A DNA stretch of 33,934 nt from Alphaproteobacteria bacterium (GCA_030747035.1 JASLLM010000017.1:1-33934); one strand, 5' to 3'. Shown: positions 1 to 10,829, counted from the first letter of the stretch. The notes: a model not told the origin generated them from the sequence alone. Translations and numbers: made by a program.

Positions 1-2
1 TC

Positions 3-59
3 TTCAAACCAGAGGAATGCTGGAACTTCTTCGCCGAGGATGGCTATGCCCCAAAATAA
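3..59 (+). pseudogene. C-terminal fragment of an IS630-family-like transposase (truncated by window edge; intactness unknown)
   Basis: In-frame reading from nt 3 gives FKPEECWNFFAEDGYAPK*, resembling the conserved C-terminal tail of IS630-type transposases (xPEECxNFFAxAGY). Confidence 0.55.
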
Positions 60-686
60 TCCGGAAACGCTCTAAATACCTCCATTGAGTGAGTACTTCA
101 GGATCTTGGTCGGACAGGCGTCGGTAAACGCGGTCAGAGATCTCATCTCGCTACCGGCCATTTTCATCGTTTGCTCCTGTCCTTGGCTTGGCGTGGTGTC
201 GTCGACACGGTGCCTCAAGAGCATCGGCCTCTGCCGCCACGGCAAATTCAATCGGGCTGTCAGCTTGCTGTTTGTCGTTGGGCGCTGCCAATTTCCGCTG
301 TCCAGCCCGCGAGCAGCGGTGCTTGGCATGGCCCTAGCCGTCACTTGCTGAACGGCTCATGAGGCATTGGTTACTCCCTTCGAAAATTAGAAAACTTGAT
401 TTTAGTCAACTCTAATTTTGGTATCGAAATGCGGGTTTCAATAATTGCCTTTGACGAGCCTGAAATTCAGTCCAAAATCGATTTCGTTTCCAGATGGGGT
501 GTGAAATATATAGCTATTTCAATTGGTTACGAGATGGCAAGAATTGCGTCGGGCGTTGCGGGAAACTGTTGCCTCACCAAAGCGGCGGATTGTCGCAGGG
601 AGACAGATTCCCTTGCCGCTGATGCCGTCATCAGCAAAATCGCGGTAGAAATACGCATGAAAACTTGACCGAAAGGCAACCCGCGC

Positions 687-1952
687 ATGCCATTCATTTT
701 CGTCGCTACCCTTGTTACGGCTGTCGCGGTATTCATCTGGCCGGCGCTGGCGGATTGGAACGCTAGTAGCATTGTCGCCAGTCGCGTCGGACTGATCTCG
801 CCGGCTGCACTGCCCGACCGTCCAAGCCATTCGGCCGCGCCGGGCCGGTTGGTCGTCGTCTATGAAGCCGATGGCTGGGTCAGGGTGATTGATGGTGATG
901 ATTTTCAAACAAGGTGGCGTTTCAGGCCTGCCTTCACGCCCCGTGGCGGCGCGGTTTATTCACCTGATGGCCGTTCCTTCTTTCTCCGCTCCGGAAATGG
1001 CTGGGTCGGCAAGTATGATTTTTTTGCCCTGAAGCCGGTGGCGCGGATCCGCGCCGGGCACACACTACATGATCTGGCGGTGTCCTCCGACGGCAAATGG
1101 TTGCTGGCGGCAAATGCCCGGCCCAGCACCATCGCGGTGCTGAACGCGGATGATTTAAGCCTTTTCAAGGTTATCCCGGCGGAAACCGACAGGGGTGCGC
1201 CGTTGCGCGTGGCGGCGCTTCATGACGCCGGCCCGCGCCGGAGTTTCATTGTTGCATTGTGGAACACGGCGGAGATTTGGGAGCTTTCCTACGACCCGGA
1301 TGCGGCGCCCGTATACGGCAACTTCGTGCATTCGTACCGGGCCGGGCAGGTCGAAGGCGTCGTCGTCGAGGAACAACCGTTCGCCCGGCGGCGTTTGAAA
1401 ATGGCGGAACCGCTGTCCGGCTTTTTCTTTGACCCTGCGTATGCGGAAGTCATTGCCACGGGCCGGACGGGCGGCGTTGTCCATAACCTGGATGCCCGGC
1501 GCAAGGTGGCGGGGTTGGCGCTGACGGGCGCACCGCGGTTTTCGGCGGGCGTCTCATGGCCGAAAGTGGACCGGCAGTTCATGGCGGTGCCCGACAATGA
1601 GCAAGCCATTATCGATATTGTTGATATGGAGACTTGGCAGACCGTGCGGCGGATCAAGACGGGTGGTCTGGTGCAAAGCCTTATCAGCCATCCTAAGTCG
1701 CCATACATCTGGGCCAATGTTGTGCCCAGGCCTCATGAGCCCGGAATTCAGGTGATCGACAAGCAGACATTGACGATCGTCAAATCCATCGCGCCGGCGC
1801 GGCAAAGTATCGGCTTGCATGCCGCATTCACCCGCGATGGTCGCCATGTCCTTGTGGCGGACCTGTTAGGCGGGGAGATGCTGAAGATTTATGATGCCCT
1901 TGCCTTGCGCGAGGTGAAACGCCTGCCCATGGTGAGACCGCGCCTCAGGTAG
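687..1952 (+). CDS. Cytochrome d1 heme-domain / NirF-like beta-propeller protein with N-terminal signal peptide
   Basis: Hydrophobic N-terminus MPFIFVATLVTAVAVFIWPALA; repeated propeller motifs (YSPDGR, SSDGKWLLAANARPSTIAVLNADDLSL, FIVALWNTAEIWELSYDP, SHPKSPYIWAN, VIDKQTLTIVKSI, IYDALALREVKRLPM) resembling NirF/NirN/NirS d1 domains. Confidence 0.75.
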   Translation: MPFIFVATLVTAVAVFIWPALADWNASSIVASRVGLISPAALPDRPSHSAAPGRLVVVYEADGWVRVIDGDDFQTRWRFRPAFTPRGGAVYSPDGRSFFLRSGNGWVGKYDFFALKPVARIRAGHTLHDLAVSSDGKWLLAANARPSTIAVLNADDLSLFKVIPAETDRGAPLRVAALHDAGPRRSFIVALWNTAEIWELSYDPDAAPVYGNFVHSYRAGQVEGVVVEEQPFARRRLKMAEPLSGFFFDPAYAEVIATGRTGGVVHNLDARRKVAGLALTGAPRFSAGVSWPKVDRQFMAVPDNEQAIIDIVDMETWQTVRRIKTGGLVQSLISHPKSPYIWANVVPRPHEPGIQVIDKQTLTIVKSIAPARQSIGLHAAFTRDGRHVLVADLLGGEMLKIYDALALREVKRLPMVRPRLR

Positions 1953-1955
1953 GCG

Positions 1956-2408
1956 TCATTCGACAACCTTCACATAGCCGCGCATGCCTTCCTGCTCCCA
2001 GTGGGGGCCGCATAGATAGGGATATTCGCCGGCTGCCATGAATGGGAATTCCCATTGTTCCTCGGGGAAGAAGCGCTCCGATTCCGCCTTTCCCGCGTCC
2101 TTCAGCCAGACGCTATGGCTGGTCCGCTTATCCACGTTGACCCAACGAACCGTGGTGCCGGCCTTGACCGTAATGTTGGGCGGACAGAAGGTATATTTGT
2201 ACAGCTTGACCACGACGACGCCGTCATCTTTGGCGTCCGGGTAAAGCTCCTTGTAGCGCTTGTCGGCCCTGGCGCAATATTCCTGCTGCTTCGCCGTTAC
2301 TTCCAACGCGCCCGCAATAGCGGCGGGCGCGGTCGCAAGGATCGGAAACACCGTTACCAGCGCGGCCGCGACGATTTCAATAATGCGCCTGCGTGGCATC
2401 CTATGCAT
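1956..2408 (-). CDS. Secreted cupredoxin/plastocyanin-like copper protein
   Basis: Signal peptide; possible type-1 Cu ligands TSHSVW ... YLCGPHWEQEGM (H...C-x2-H...M); VKAGTTVRWVN strand typical of cupredoxins. Confidence 0.8.
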   Translation of the reverse strand: MHRMPRRRIIEIVAAALVTVFPILATAPAAIAGALEVTAKQQEYCARADKRYKELYPDAKDDGVVVVKLYKYTFCPPNITVKAGTTVRWVNVDKRTSHSVWLKDAGKAESERFFPEEQWEFPFMAAGEYPYLCGPHWEQEGMRGYVKVVE

Positions 2409-3321
2409 ACAACTGACCTTTCAAGAAGTCGCAAATCGCCTGGAATTCCGCTGCCGCGCCAGCGCCCTTGAAGCGCGCCCGCATGAAGCCGTGGATCATG
2501 CCCTTGGCTTCCCGATAGGTCACCAGATTGCCCGCCAGGGCCAGCTTCGAGGCATAGACCCGGCCATCGTCCCGGATCGGATCGAGTTCCGCCGAATGCA
2601 CGTGTGCCGGTGGCAGATTGGAAATATCCGCCGCCATGACGGGGCGGGCGTAGGGATCGTCGGTATTCGTGTCATGGGGCAGATACCAATCGCGGTATTG
2701 TTTCGTGCCCGCCGTGGTCAGGCCGATGCCCTCCGCATGTTCGATGTAGGAGCCTTGGTCCTGATCCAGGCCGGTGCCGGGATAGACCAGGGCCTGGGCC
2801 GCGATTTTCGGGCCATCCCGGTCGCGGGCGGCCAGACACAGAGCCGCCGCCAGATTGCCGCCGGCGCTGTCGCCGGCGACGGCGAGGCAGCCGCCATCGA
2901 CGTCAATATCGCCGCCCTGCTCTTTCAGCCAAGTCAAAACGCCATAACAATCGTTGAAGGCGGCGGGGTAGGGATTTTCCGGCGCCAGCGCATAGTCGAT
3001 GCTGACGACCGAGGCCCCGGTCTTTTCGGCGAAACCCCAGGCGATACTGTCGGAGCTGTCCAAATCCCCCTTCATGAAACCGCCGCCGTGCATGTACAGG
3101 ATGCAGGGGCGCGGCGCCTGGCCAGCCGCCGGATGATAGACGCGCACCGGCACATCCCGCGCCTCGGTGGGTATTTTCCGGTCGAACGTGGTCATATCAT
3201 CGGGCACCGGCTGCGATAGTTTCTGGCTGTATTCGGTCCAGGCCGCGCGGTTTTCCTCAATGGTTTGGCCAGGCGGCGGTGGCGTGCGGGCCTCTATAAG
3301 AATATTCATATCGGGGTGCAT
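2401..3321 (-). CDS. Alpha/beta hydrolase, hormone-sensitive lipase (HSL) family esterase
   Basis: HGGGF oxyanion motif (YMHGGGFMKGD), GDSAGG nucleophile elbow, C-terminal GMIHGF. Start placed at MHPDMN because a strong SD (GAGGAGGTAA) precedes it; overlaps the cupredoxin start by 8 nt. Confidence 0.88.
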   Translation of the reverse strand: MHPDMNILIEARTPPPPGQTIEENRAAWTEYSQKLSQPVPDDMTTFDRKIPTEARDVPVRVYHPAAGQAPRPCILYMHGGGFMKGDLDSSDSIAWGFAEKTGASVVSIDYALAPENPYPAAFNDCYGVLTWLKEQGGDIDVDGGCLAVAGDSAGGNLAAALCLAARDRDGPKIAAQALVYPGTGLDQDQGSYIEHAEGIGLTTAGTKQYRDWYLPHDTNTDDPYARPVMAADISNLPPAHVHSAELDPIRDDGRVYASKLALAGNLVTYREAKGMIHGFMRARFKGAGAAAEFQAICDFLKGQLYA

Positions 3322-3520
3322 GCTGTTACCTCCTCTTCCTCTGGACCTAGCAAACAGGGGTGTTGGGAAAAGACTAACGCCTGCGGTTTCCAAAATCCAT
3401 TCGTGGCGCGGTTTCCCGGCTTCCCAGCGCGATGATTCGTGCTATGAAACGGGCCAATCGGAAATTCAAACGGCAGGCCGCCCAGCCCCTGGGCCGGTCG
3501 AAATACGGGAGATCTTGAGT

Positions 3521-5611
<2,091 letters not shown>

Positions 5612-5632
5612 GTTGACCACTGAACCGACATA

Positions 5633-5670
5633 AAGGCCTCTCCGCCATGTGGTGGAGGGGCCTTTTGTTT
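5633..5670 (+). terminator. Rho-independent-terminator-like hairpin (AAGGCCTCTCCGCC-ATGT-GGTGGAGGGGCCTT + TTGTTT)
   Basis: Inverted repeat read directly, about 14-bp stem with 1-2 imperfect pairs and 4-nt loop, followed by a T-rich tract; lies 21 nt after the FadB-like stop codon. Confidence 0.75.
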
Positions 5671-6369
5671 GTCCTGGCTCTCGGTTCTTCGGCCAATGCG
5701 GCGGCCGGGAGCGCGCAACACTATTTCGATCCGGCCGGCAATGCGCTTGTGCAATACGAACCAGTTTGGCGGGCCTTGCATGATGCTTTTGGCGAACACG
5801 CGCCACCCAGGATCATTGTTCAAGTTAGCGGCGGTCAGTTTTCGCAGTTCGATACGCGCCATGACCGTATCTACATTACTGCGGAATATTCAGAATCACG
5901 GGCCGTTGCTATAGTCGCCCACGAGTCAGCGCACTTGGCGGCGCATAATGTGACGACCGGCTACAGCACCCAAAATCAGTTCAGATTTATCGATGAAGGC
6001 TATGCCTCGGTTTTCGCAAACCGGGTTTCCGGGAACGAAGTAGCGTTCAAGGCGTGGGCGCTGGAAATCGCCGCCCGCCAGCAGCGGAAAGATAACGTCC
6101 GCCTGCATCTTGTTCAGGATTGGCGAACCTATTGGGGCAGTAGCCGTAACGGCAGGGGCCAGCAGACTGAATACGCCTATCCCGTGGGCGCCAGTTTCAT
6201 CTACTATCTAACGGATATTCATGGCGCGGAAGCCCCCATGCGTTTCATGAAGGCCATTGCAGACACTGGCGATCTCCATGCCGCGGCGCGCTTGTCGTTA
6301 GAAATGGATGGAAACGAACTTGAGGCCGGTTGGATTACTTATCTCGCGAAAGTCGCGTTGCAGGATTAA
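5647..6369 (+). CDS. Secreted gluzincin-like metallopeptidase (HEXXH), uncharacterised
   Basis: Signal peptide MWWRGLLFVLALGSSANA; zinc motif AHESAHLAAHN with downstream FIDEGYASVFAN (candidate third ligand Glu). Confidence 0.72.
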   Translation: MWWRGLLFVLALGSSANAAAGSAQHYFDPAGNALVQYEPVWRALHDAFGEHAPPRIIVQVSGGQFSQFDTRHDRIYITAEYSESRAVAIVAHESAHLAAHNVTTGYSTQNQFRFIDEGYASVFANRVSGNEVAFKAWALEIAARQQRKDNVRLHLVQDWRTYWGSSRNGRGQQTEYAYPVGASFIYYLTDIHGAEAPMRFMKAIADTGDLHAAARLSLEMDGNELEAGWITYLAKVALQD

Positions 6370-6535
6370 TAGGCGTGGCAGTTATCGCCACCTTTTTTCG
6401 GCCTTCAGATTGCATCATCGCTTCGACCTGATCCGCTAACATTTCCTTGATTGCCTGTTCTTCAGAGCCTTCGAGCAGCCCGTCCTCGGCAAGGAAATCA
6501 TCAAACGAAGATCCGATATGCTCCTTCCTAATCAT
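6335..6535 (-). CDS. Small protein resembling the N-terminal part of an XRE/HTH_37-type antitoxin, lacking the HTH; possible remnant
   Basis: MIRKEHIGSSFDDFLAEDGLLEGSEEQAIKEMLADQVEAMMQSEG resembles the N-terminus of addiction-module XRE antitoxins (HIGSSFDDFLxEEGxxEE...AxKxxLAxQ); ends without a recognisable HTH. Confidence 0.5.
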   Translation of the reverse strand: MIRKEHIGSSFDDFLAEDGLLEGSEEQAIKEMLADQVEAMMQSEGRKKVAITATPINPATRLSRDK

Positions 6536-6695
6536 TCTTGCGTTGTTCCTTTGAGCCTTCCGGATAATGGACCCTGGCAGATTTCCAGAAATCCGCCCCT
6601 AGGTTTTCACCCTCGGGCGCATTGTCGCGGCTCCGATCCTCCATTTCGGAGGCGTCAGCCAAAGATATGGCCACGATGTTCCTTTCGCTCATCAT
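6528..6695 (-). CDS. 55-aa small ORF resembling the N-terminal part of a BrnA-like antitoxin; overlaps the next ORF in ATGATTAG
   Basis: Translated by hand: MMSERNIVAISLADASEMEDRSRDNAPEGENLGADFWKSARVHYPEGSKEQRKND*. The FWKSARVHYPEG segment resembles the linker before the RHH domain of BrnA-type antitoxins. Not in the supplied ORF list (shorter than 60 aa). Confidence 0.4.
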   Translation of the reverse strand: MMSERNIVAISLADASEMEDRSRDNAPEGENLGADFWKSARVHYPEGSKEQRKND

Positions 6696-6731
6696 AATTT
6701 TGCCTTCTAGACCGAACCAGCCTGAGCTCTG

Positions 6732-7442
6732 TCAATGGATCTCGTTCGAATCCGCCATGGCGCGACCCAGGGCTTCGACATCGAAGTCAGGTTGCCGGCA
6801 GGCTTCCAGGATCACCGCCTCCCGGCGCTCCAGCAGCTCGCAGGCGGCCGGCACCTCCCGGGCCACGTCGTGGGGGATCACCACGGAGCCGTGGCGGTCG
6901 GCATGGACCAGATCGCCGGAGCTGACCAGCATGCCGGCGACATTGACGTCCAGGTCGAAATCTTCCAGATGCACATGGGCGTGCGAGGGCCCGATACGAT
7001 CGGCGATGAATTGAAAGCCCGGTGCGACGGCATCGATGTCGCGCACCGAGCCGTCGGTGACCACGCCCTGGCAGCCCAGGTTGTAGTGGATGGTGGACTG
7101 AACCTCGCCCCAGAAGGCGCCATAACCCCGCCTTGGTCCATCCAGGTCCTGAATGACCGTCACCGTGGGACCGTAGCCCGCGGCTACATAGCGGTAATAG
7201 TTCAGGCGCTGGTCGCGCGCCTCGGCCGCCGGCAAGGTGCCCGGCTGTGCCGCGCGGATGGTGGCGGTGCGGGCGTAACCTACGATGGGCGGCAGCTCGG
7301 GAAAGGCGCAAACCAGGGGCTCTACCGTGAAGCCGATGGCCCGCCGTTCGGACGAGGTGAGTTCCAGGGCGTTGCAGATGGTCGGTGTATCCCAGGCGCG
7401 CAGGGCGGCCAGTTCAGCTTCGTTTAGCGGTTGGTCGGTCAT
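6732..7442 (-). CDS. RraA-family protein (4-carboxy-4-hydroxy-2-oxoadipate/HMG aldolase-like)
   Basis: GCQGVVTDGSVRDIDAVAPGF motif, DLVHADRHGSVVIPHDVA segment, typical RraA fold length. Confidence 0.85.
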   Translation of the reverse strand: MTDQPLNEAELAALRAWDTPTICNALELTSSERRAIGFTVEPLVCAFPELPPIVGYARTATIRAAQPGTLPAAEARDQRLNYYRYVAAGYGPTVTVIQDLDGPRRGYGAFWGEVQSTIHYNLGCQGVVTDGSVRDIDAVAPGFQFIADRIGPSHAHVHLEDFDLDVNVAGMLVSSGDLVHADRHGSVVIPHDVAREVPAACELLERREAVILEACRQPDFDVEALGRAMADSNEIH

Positions 7443-7451
7443 GAGACTAGA

Positions 7452-8153
7452 TTAAACTCCCAGGTATTGGTGCTGGACCTCCGGATTGGCGCGCAATTCA
7501 GTGGAATTGCCACTCCACACCAGATGTCCCTTTTCCACTATAAAGTGGTGGTCACAGATATCAGTCAAGGCCTCGACATTTTTGTCGACCACCAGGATGG
7601 CCTGACCCGCGTCCTTCAGGCCCGCCAGACAAGACCAGATTTCGGCCCGGATCAAGGGGGCAAGGCCTTCTGTCGCTTCATCCAGCAGCAACAGTTTCGG
7701 GTTGGTCATCAAGGCGCGGCCGATGGCCAGCATTTGCTGTTCGCCGCCCGATAACTGATCGCCCATGCTGCCCTGACGCTCTTCCAGCCGGGGAAACAGG
7801 GTATAGACCCTGGCCAATGTCCAGGCCTCGCGCTGGCCGTCGCCCGGGCGCGCGGTGGCGATCAGGTTTTCCCGTACCGTCAGGTTTGGGAAAATCTGCC
7901 GCCCTTCGGGTACCAGGCCCAGGCCCAGTTGGGCGATGCGATAGGGTGCCAGAGAGGTTAGGTCCCGGCCCATGAAGCGCAGGCTTCCATTCCGCGGCGG
8001 CAGCAAGCCCATGATGGCGCGCACGGTGCTGGTCTTGCCCATGCCGTTGCGGCCCATCAGGCTGACCACCTGGCCCGTGCCGACTTCCAGGCTCATCCCG
8101 AACAAGGCCTGGCTTTGGCCATAGAAGGCGTCGATGCCGGCTACCTCAAGCAT
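7452..8153 (-). CDS. livF: Branched-chain amino acid-type ABC transporter ATP-binding protein (LivF-like)
   Basis: Walker A GRNGMGKTS, signature LSGGEQQML, Walker B LLLLDEATEGLAP; start at MLEVAGIDAFYG overlapping the LivG stop. Confidence 0.92.
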   Translation of the reverse strand: MLEVAGIDAFYGQSQALFGMSLEVGTGQVVSLMGRNGMGKTSTVRAIMGLLPPRNGSLRFMGRDLTSLAPYRIAQLGLGLVPEGRQIFPNLTVRENLIATARPGDGQREAWTLARVYTLFPRLEERQGSMGDQLSGGEQQMLAIGRALMTNPKLLLLDEATEGLAPLIRAEIWSCLAGLKDAGQAILVVDKNVEALTDICDHHFIVEKGHLVWSGNSTELRANPEVQHQYLGV

Positions 8154-8898
8154 CGCCGGTTCCCAGATAGGCGGCGCGTACCGCTTCATTGGCGCGGATG
8201 TCCTCCGGCCGGCCCGTGGCGATGGCCCGGCCATAAACCAAAACGGTGATGCGGTCGGCCAGGGCAAATACCGCGTCCATGTCATGTTCGATCAGAACAA
8301 TGGTCAACTGCCCTTTCAGGCCGCACAGTATATCCACCATATTTGCCGATTCGTCGCGGCCCATGCCGGCCATGGGTTCGTCCAGCAGCATCACGGAGGG
8401 ATCCGTTGCCAGGGCCATGGCGATTTCAAGCTGCCGCTGCTCGCCATGGCTCAGGTTGGCGGCTGTTTCTTCGGCCCGCTCGCCCAGGCCGATGCGTTCG
8501 AGAACATGCCGGGCAGGGTCGTAAAGCGCGTTGTCCTCGCTGGCCGGACGCCAGAAACGAAAGGAATGCCCGGCATGGGCCTGGACCGCCAGGGCGACGT
8601 TGTCCAAGGCGGAGAAATCACCAAAAATCGAGGTGATCTGGAAGGAACGCGCCAGGCCCAGGCCGGCCCGGGCCGGCATGGACAAGGCAGTGATGTCCTG
8701 GCCGGCAAAGCTGACCCGGCCCCGGTCGGGCCGCAACTCACCTGACAATTGCGCGATCAGCGTGGTCTTGCCGGCGCCATTGGGGCCGATGATGGCGTGG
8801 ATCTCTCCTTCCGCGATATCAAGATGCAAATCGTCCGTCGCAATCAGGCTGCCGAAACTTTTGCACAGACCTTTAATTTGCAGGGCCGGTTCAACCAT
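8146..8898 (-). CDS. livG: Branched-chain amino acid-type ABC transporter ATP-binding protein (LivG-like)
   Basis: Walker A GPNGAGKTT, LSHGEQRQLEIAMAL, VMLLDEPMAGM; start at MVEPALQIKG overlapping the LivM stop. Confidence 0.92.
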   Translation of the reverse strand: MVEPALQIKGLCKSFGSLIATDDLHLDIAEGEIHAIIGPNGAGKTTLIAQLSGELRPDRGRVSFAGQDITALSMPARAGLGLARSFQITSIFGDFSALDNVALAVQAHAGHSFRFWRPASEDNALYDPARHVLERIGLGERAEETAANLSHGEQRQLEIAMALATDPSVMLLDEPMAGMGRDESANMVDILCGLKGQLTIVLIEHDMDAVFALADRITVLVYGRAIATGRPEDIRANEAVRAAYLGTGDA

Positions 8899-9859
8899 GA
8901 CTGCCGCCCCCTCTTCGGGCAAACAGCGCATGAATACCGCCACGGCCGAACAACACGATGGCGATCAGGATCGGCCCCATGACGATGGCCCAATGCTCGC
9001 CGGCATTGGTCATGATCAGCTCCATCCATTCGGGCAGATTTTCCTCCAGCAGCAAGAACGCCGCGGCGCCGAGCACGGGGCCGATCAGCGTCCCCATGCC
9101 GCCCATGATCACCATGATCATGATTTCACCCGAATGGGTCCATTGCATCGCGTCCGGCGAGACGAATTCATTCAGGTTGGCAAACAGGGCGCCGGACAGG
9201 CCGCACAGGGTGGCGGCGATGGTGAAGGCCGCCAGCTTGTAGCGGTAGGTGGGAAAGCCCAGGGCCTGCATGCGCCGCTCGTTACCGCGGGAGGCGCGGA
9301 TCACCATGCCGAAGCGGGACAGCACCAGGCGGTGCAGGAACAGCAGGATCAGGGCCAGGCAGACAAAAATCAGATAGTAGAATTGCAACGGGTCGTTCAG
9401 GTCCAACAGGCCGGCGAACTCGCTCCGCATCGCGGACATGCCGTCGTCGCCGCCGAACTCCTCCAGGCTCACCGCCAGAAAATAGAGCATCTGGGCGAAT
9501 GCCAGGGTGATCATGATGAAATAAACACCGGAGGTGCGCAGGCTCATGGCGCCGAAAATCAGCCCGATCAGGGCCGAGGCGCCCATGGCCAAGGGGATCT
9601 GCAGGAAGCCGTTATCGATGCCGTAGTAGCTGAGGATCCCAACCGCATAGGCGCCGACGCCCATATAGGCGGCGTGGCCAAAGCTGACCATGCCGCCATA
9701 GCCGAGGATCAGATCCAGGCTGACCGCGGCGATGGCCAGGATCATGATGCGCGCGACCACGTCCATGTAGAACGGCTGGTCGAACACCACCGTCAGCGGC
9801 GGTACCGCCGCGAACAGAGCCAGGGTGGCTAGGGTCAGCCATATTTGCCGCTGGTTCAT
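8891..9859 (-). CDS. livM: Branched-chain amino acid-type ABC transporter permease (LivM-like)
   Basis: Multiple TM segments; LDLILGYGGMVSFGHAAYMGVGAY motif; GGMGTLIGPVLGAA. Confidence 0.92.
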   Translation of the reverse strand: MNQRQIWLTLATLALFAAVPPLTVVFDQPFYMDVVARIMILAIAAVSLDLILGYGGMVSFGHAAYMGVGAYAVGILSYYGIDNGFLQIPLAMGASALIGLIFGAMSLRTSGVYFIMITLAFAQMLYFLAVSLEEFGGDDGMSAMRSEFAGLLDLNDPLQFYYLIFVCLALILLFLHRLVLSRFGMVIRASRGNERRMQALGFPTYRYKLAAFTIAATLCGLSGALFANLNEFVSPDAMQWTHSGEIMIMVIMGGMGTLIGPVLGAAAFLLLEENLPEWMELIMTNAGEHWAIVMGPILIAIVLFGRGGIHALFARRGGGSHG

Positions 9860-9877
9860 GCGTTGCCCCGGTTTATC

Positions 9878-10801
9878 CTAGCCGGTCCGGGCCGGGAACA
9901 GGCCCCGGGGGCGGACCACCAAGATGGCTGCCATCAGAATATAGATCAGCATCGAGGCCAGGGCCGGGCCCGCCGTGTCCGCGGCGGCATCGGAGACAAA
10001 GGCGCGCAGCAGCACCGGCAGCAGAACCCGGCCCATGGTATCCGACATGCCGACGATAATGGCGGCGATGAAGGCGCCCCGGATGGAGCCGATGCCGCCG
10101 ATGATGATGACCACGAAGGCCAGGATCAGAAGCGGCTCGCCCATGCCCGGCTCGACCGAGGTCAGGGGCCCCAGCATCATGCCGGCCAATCCGGCAAAGA
10201 CCGCGCCCAGGGCAAAGACAAAGGTGAACAGGGTTTTGATATTCACGCCCAGGGCGCCCACCATCTCGTTGTTGGAGGCGCCGGCACGGATCAACATGCC
10301 CAGGCGGGTGTGCGCCACGATGAAGTAGATCACGGCGGCAACAGCCAGCCCGACGGCGATGATCAGCAGGCGGAATACCGGATAGGGCGCGCCGGGGATA
10401 ATCTCCACATGGCCGGAAAGATAGTCCGGCAGACCGGAATAAAGCGAAATGGGTCCCCAGATGATGCGGACCACCTCGTTGAAAAACAGGATCAGGCCGA
10501 AGGTCGCCAGAACCTGATCCAGATGATCGCGGCGGTACAGGGTGCGCAGGGCGACGATCTCCACCAGGGCACCCACGGCGAAGGTCGCCGGCAATGCCAG
10601 GATCATGCCCAGGATAAAACTATCGGTCCAGGCAACCAGGGTGGTCGCCAGATAGGCCCCAATCATGACCAGGGCGCCATGGGCCAGATTGACCAGATCC
10701 ATGATGCCGAAGACCAGGGTCAACCCGGCGGCGATGAGGAACAGCATCACCCCGAACTGCAGCCCGTTGAAGGCCTGTTCCAACAGCAACAGCGGATCCA
10801 T
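9878..10801 (-). CDS. livH: Branched-chain amino acid-type ABC transporter permease (LivH-like)
   Basis: GLQFGVMLFLIAAGLTLVFGIMDLVNLAHGALVMIGAY; IIIGGIGSIRGAFIAAIIVG. Confidence 0.92.
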   Translation of the reverse strand: MDPLLLLEQAFNGLQFGVMLFLIAAGLTLVFGIMDLVNLAHGALVMIGAYLATTLVAWTDSFILGMILALPATFAVGALVEIVALRTLYRRDHLDQVLATFGLILFFNEVVRIIWGPISLYSGLPDYLSGHVEIIPGAPYPVFRLLIIAVGLAVAAVIYFIVAHTRLGMLIRAGASNNEMVGALGVNIKTLFTFVFALGAVFAGLAGMMLGPLTSVEPGMGEPLLILAFVVIIIGGIGSIRGAFIAAIIVGMSDTMGRVLLPVLLRAFVSDAAADTAGPALASMLIYILMAAILVVRPRGLFPARTG

Positions 10802-10829
10802 GTTGGGGTCCTAACAGGCCGGACGCAAA

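Noticed and set aside
72-668. Several 60-90 aa ORFs at the left edge
   Set aside because: Overlapping in multiple frames, low-quality composition, no recognisable family; treated as non-coding.
3167-3520. N-terminal extension of the 814-aa ORF before MSDVIDF
   Set aside because: It runs antisense through the esterase start and promoter; a clear SD and conserved start exist at 3521.
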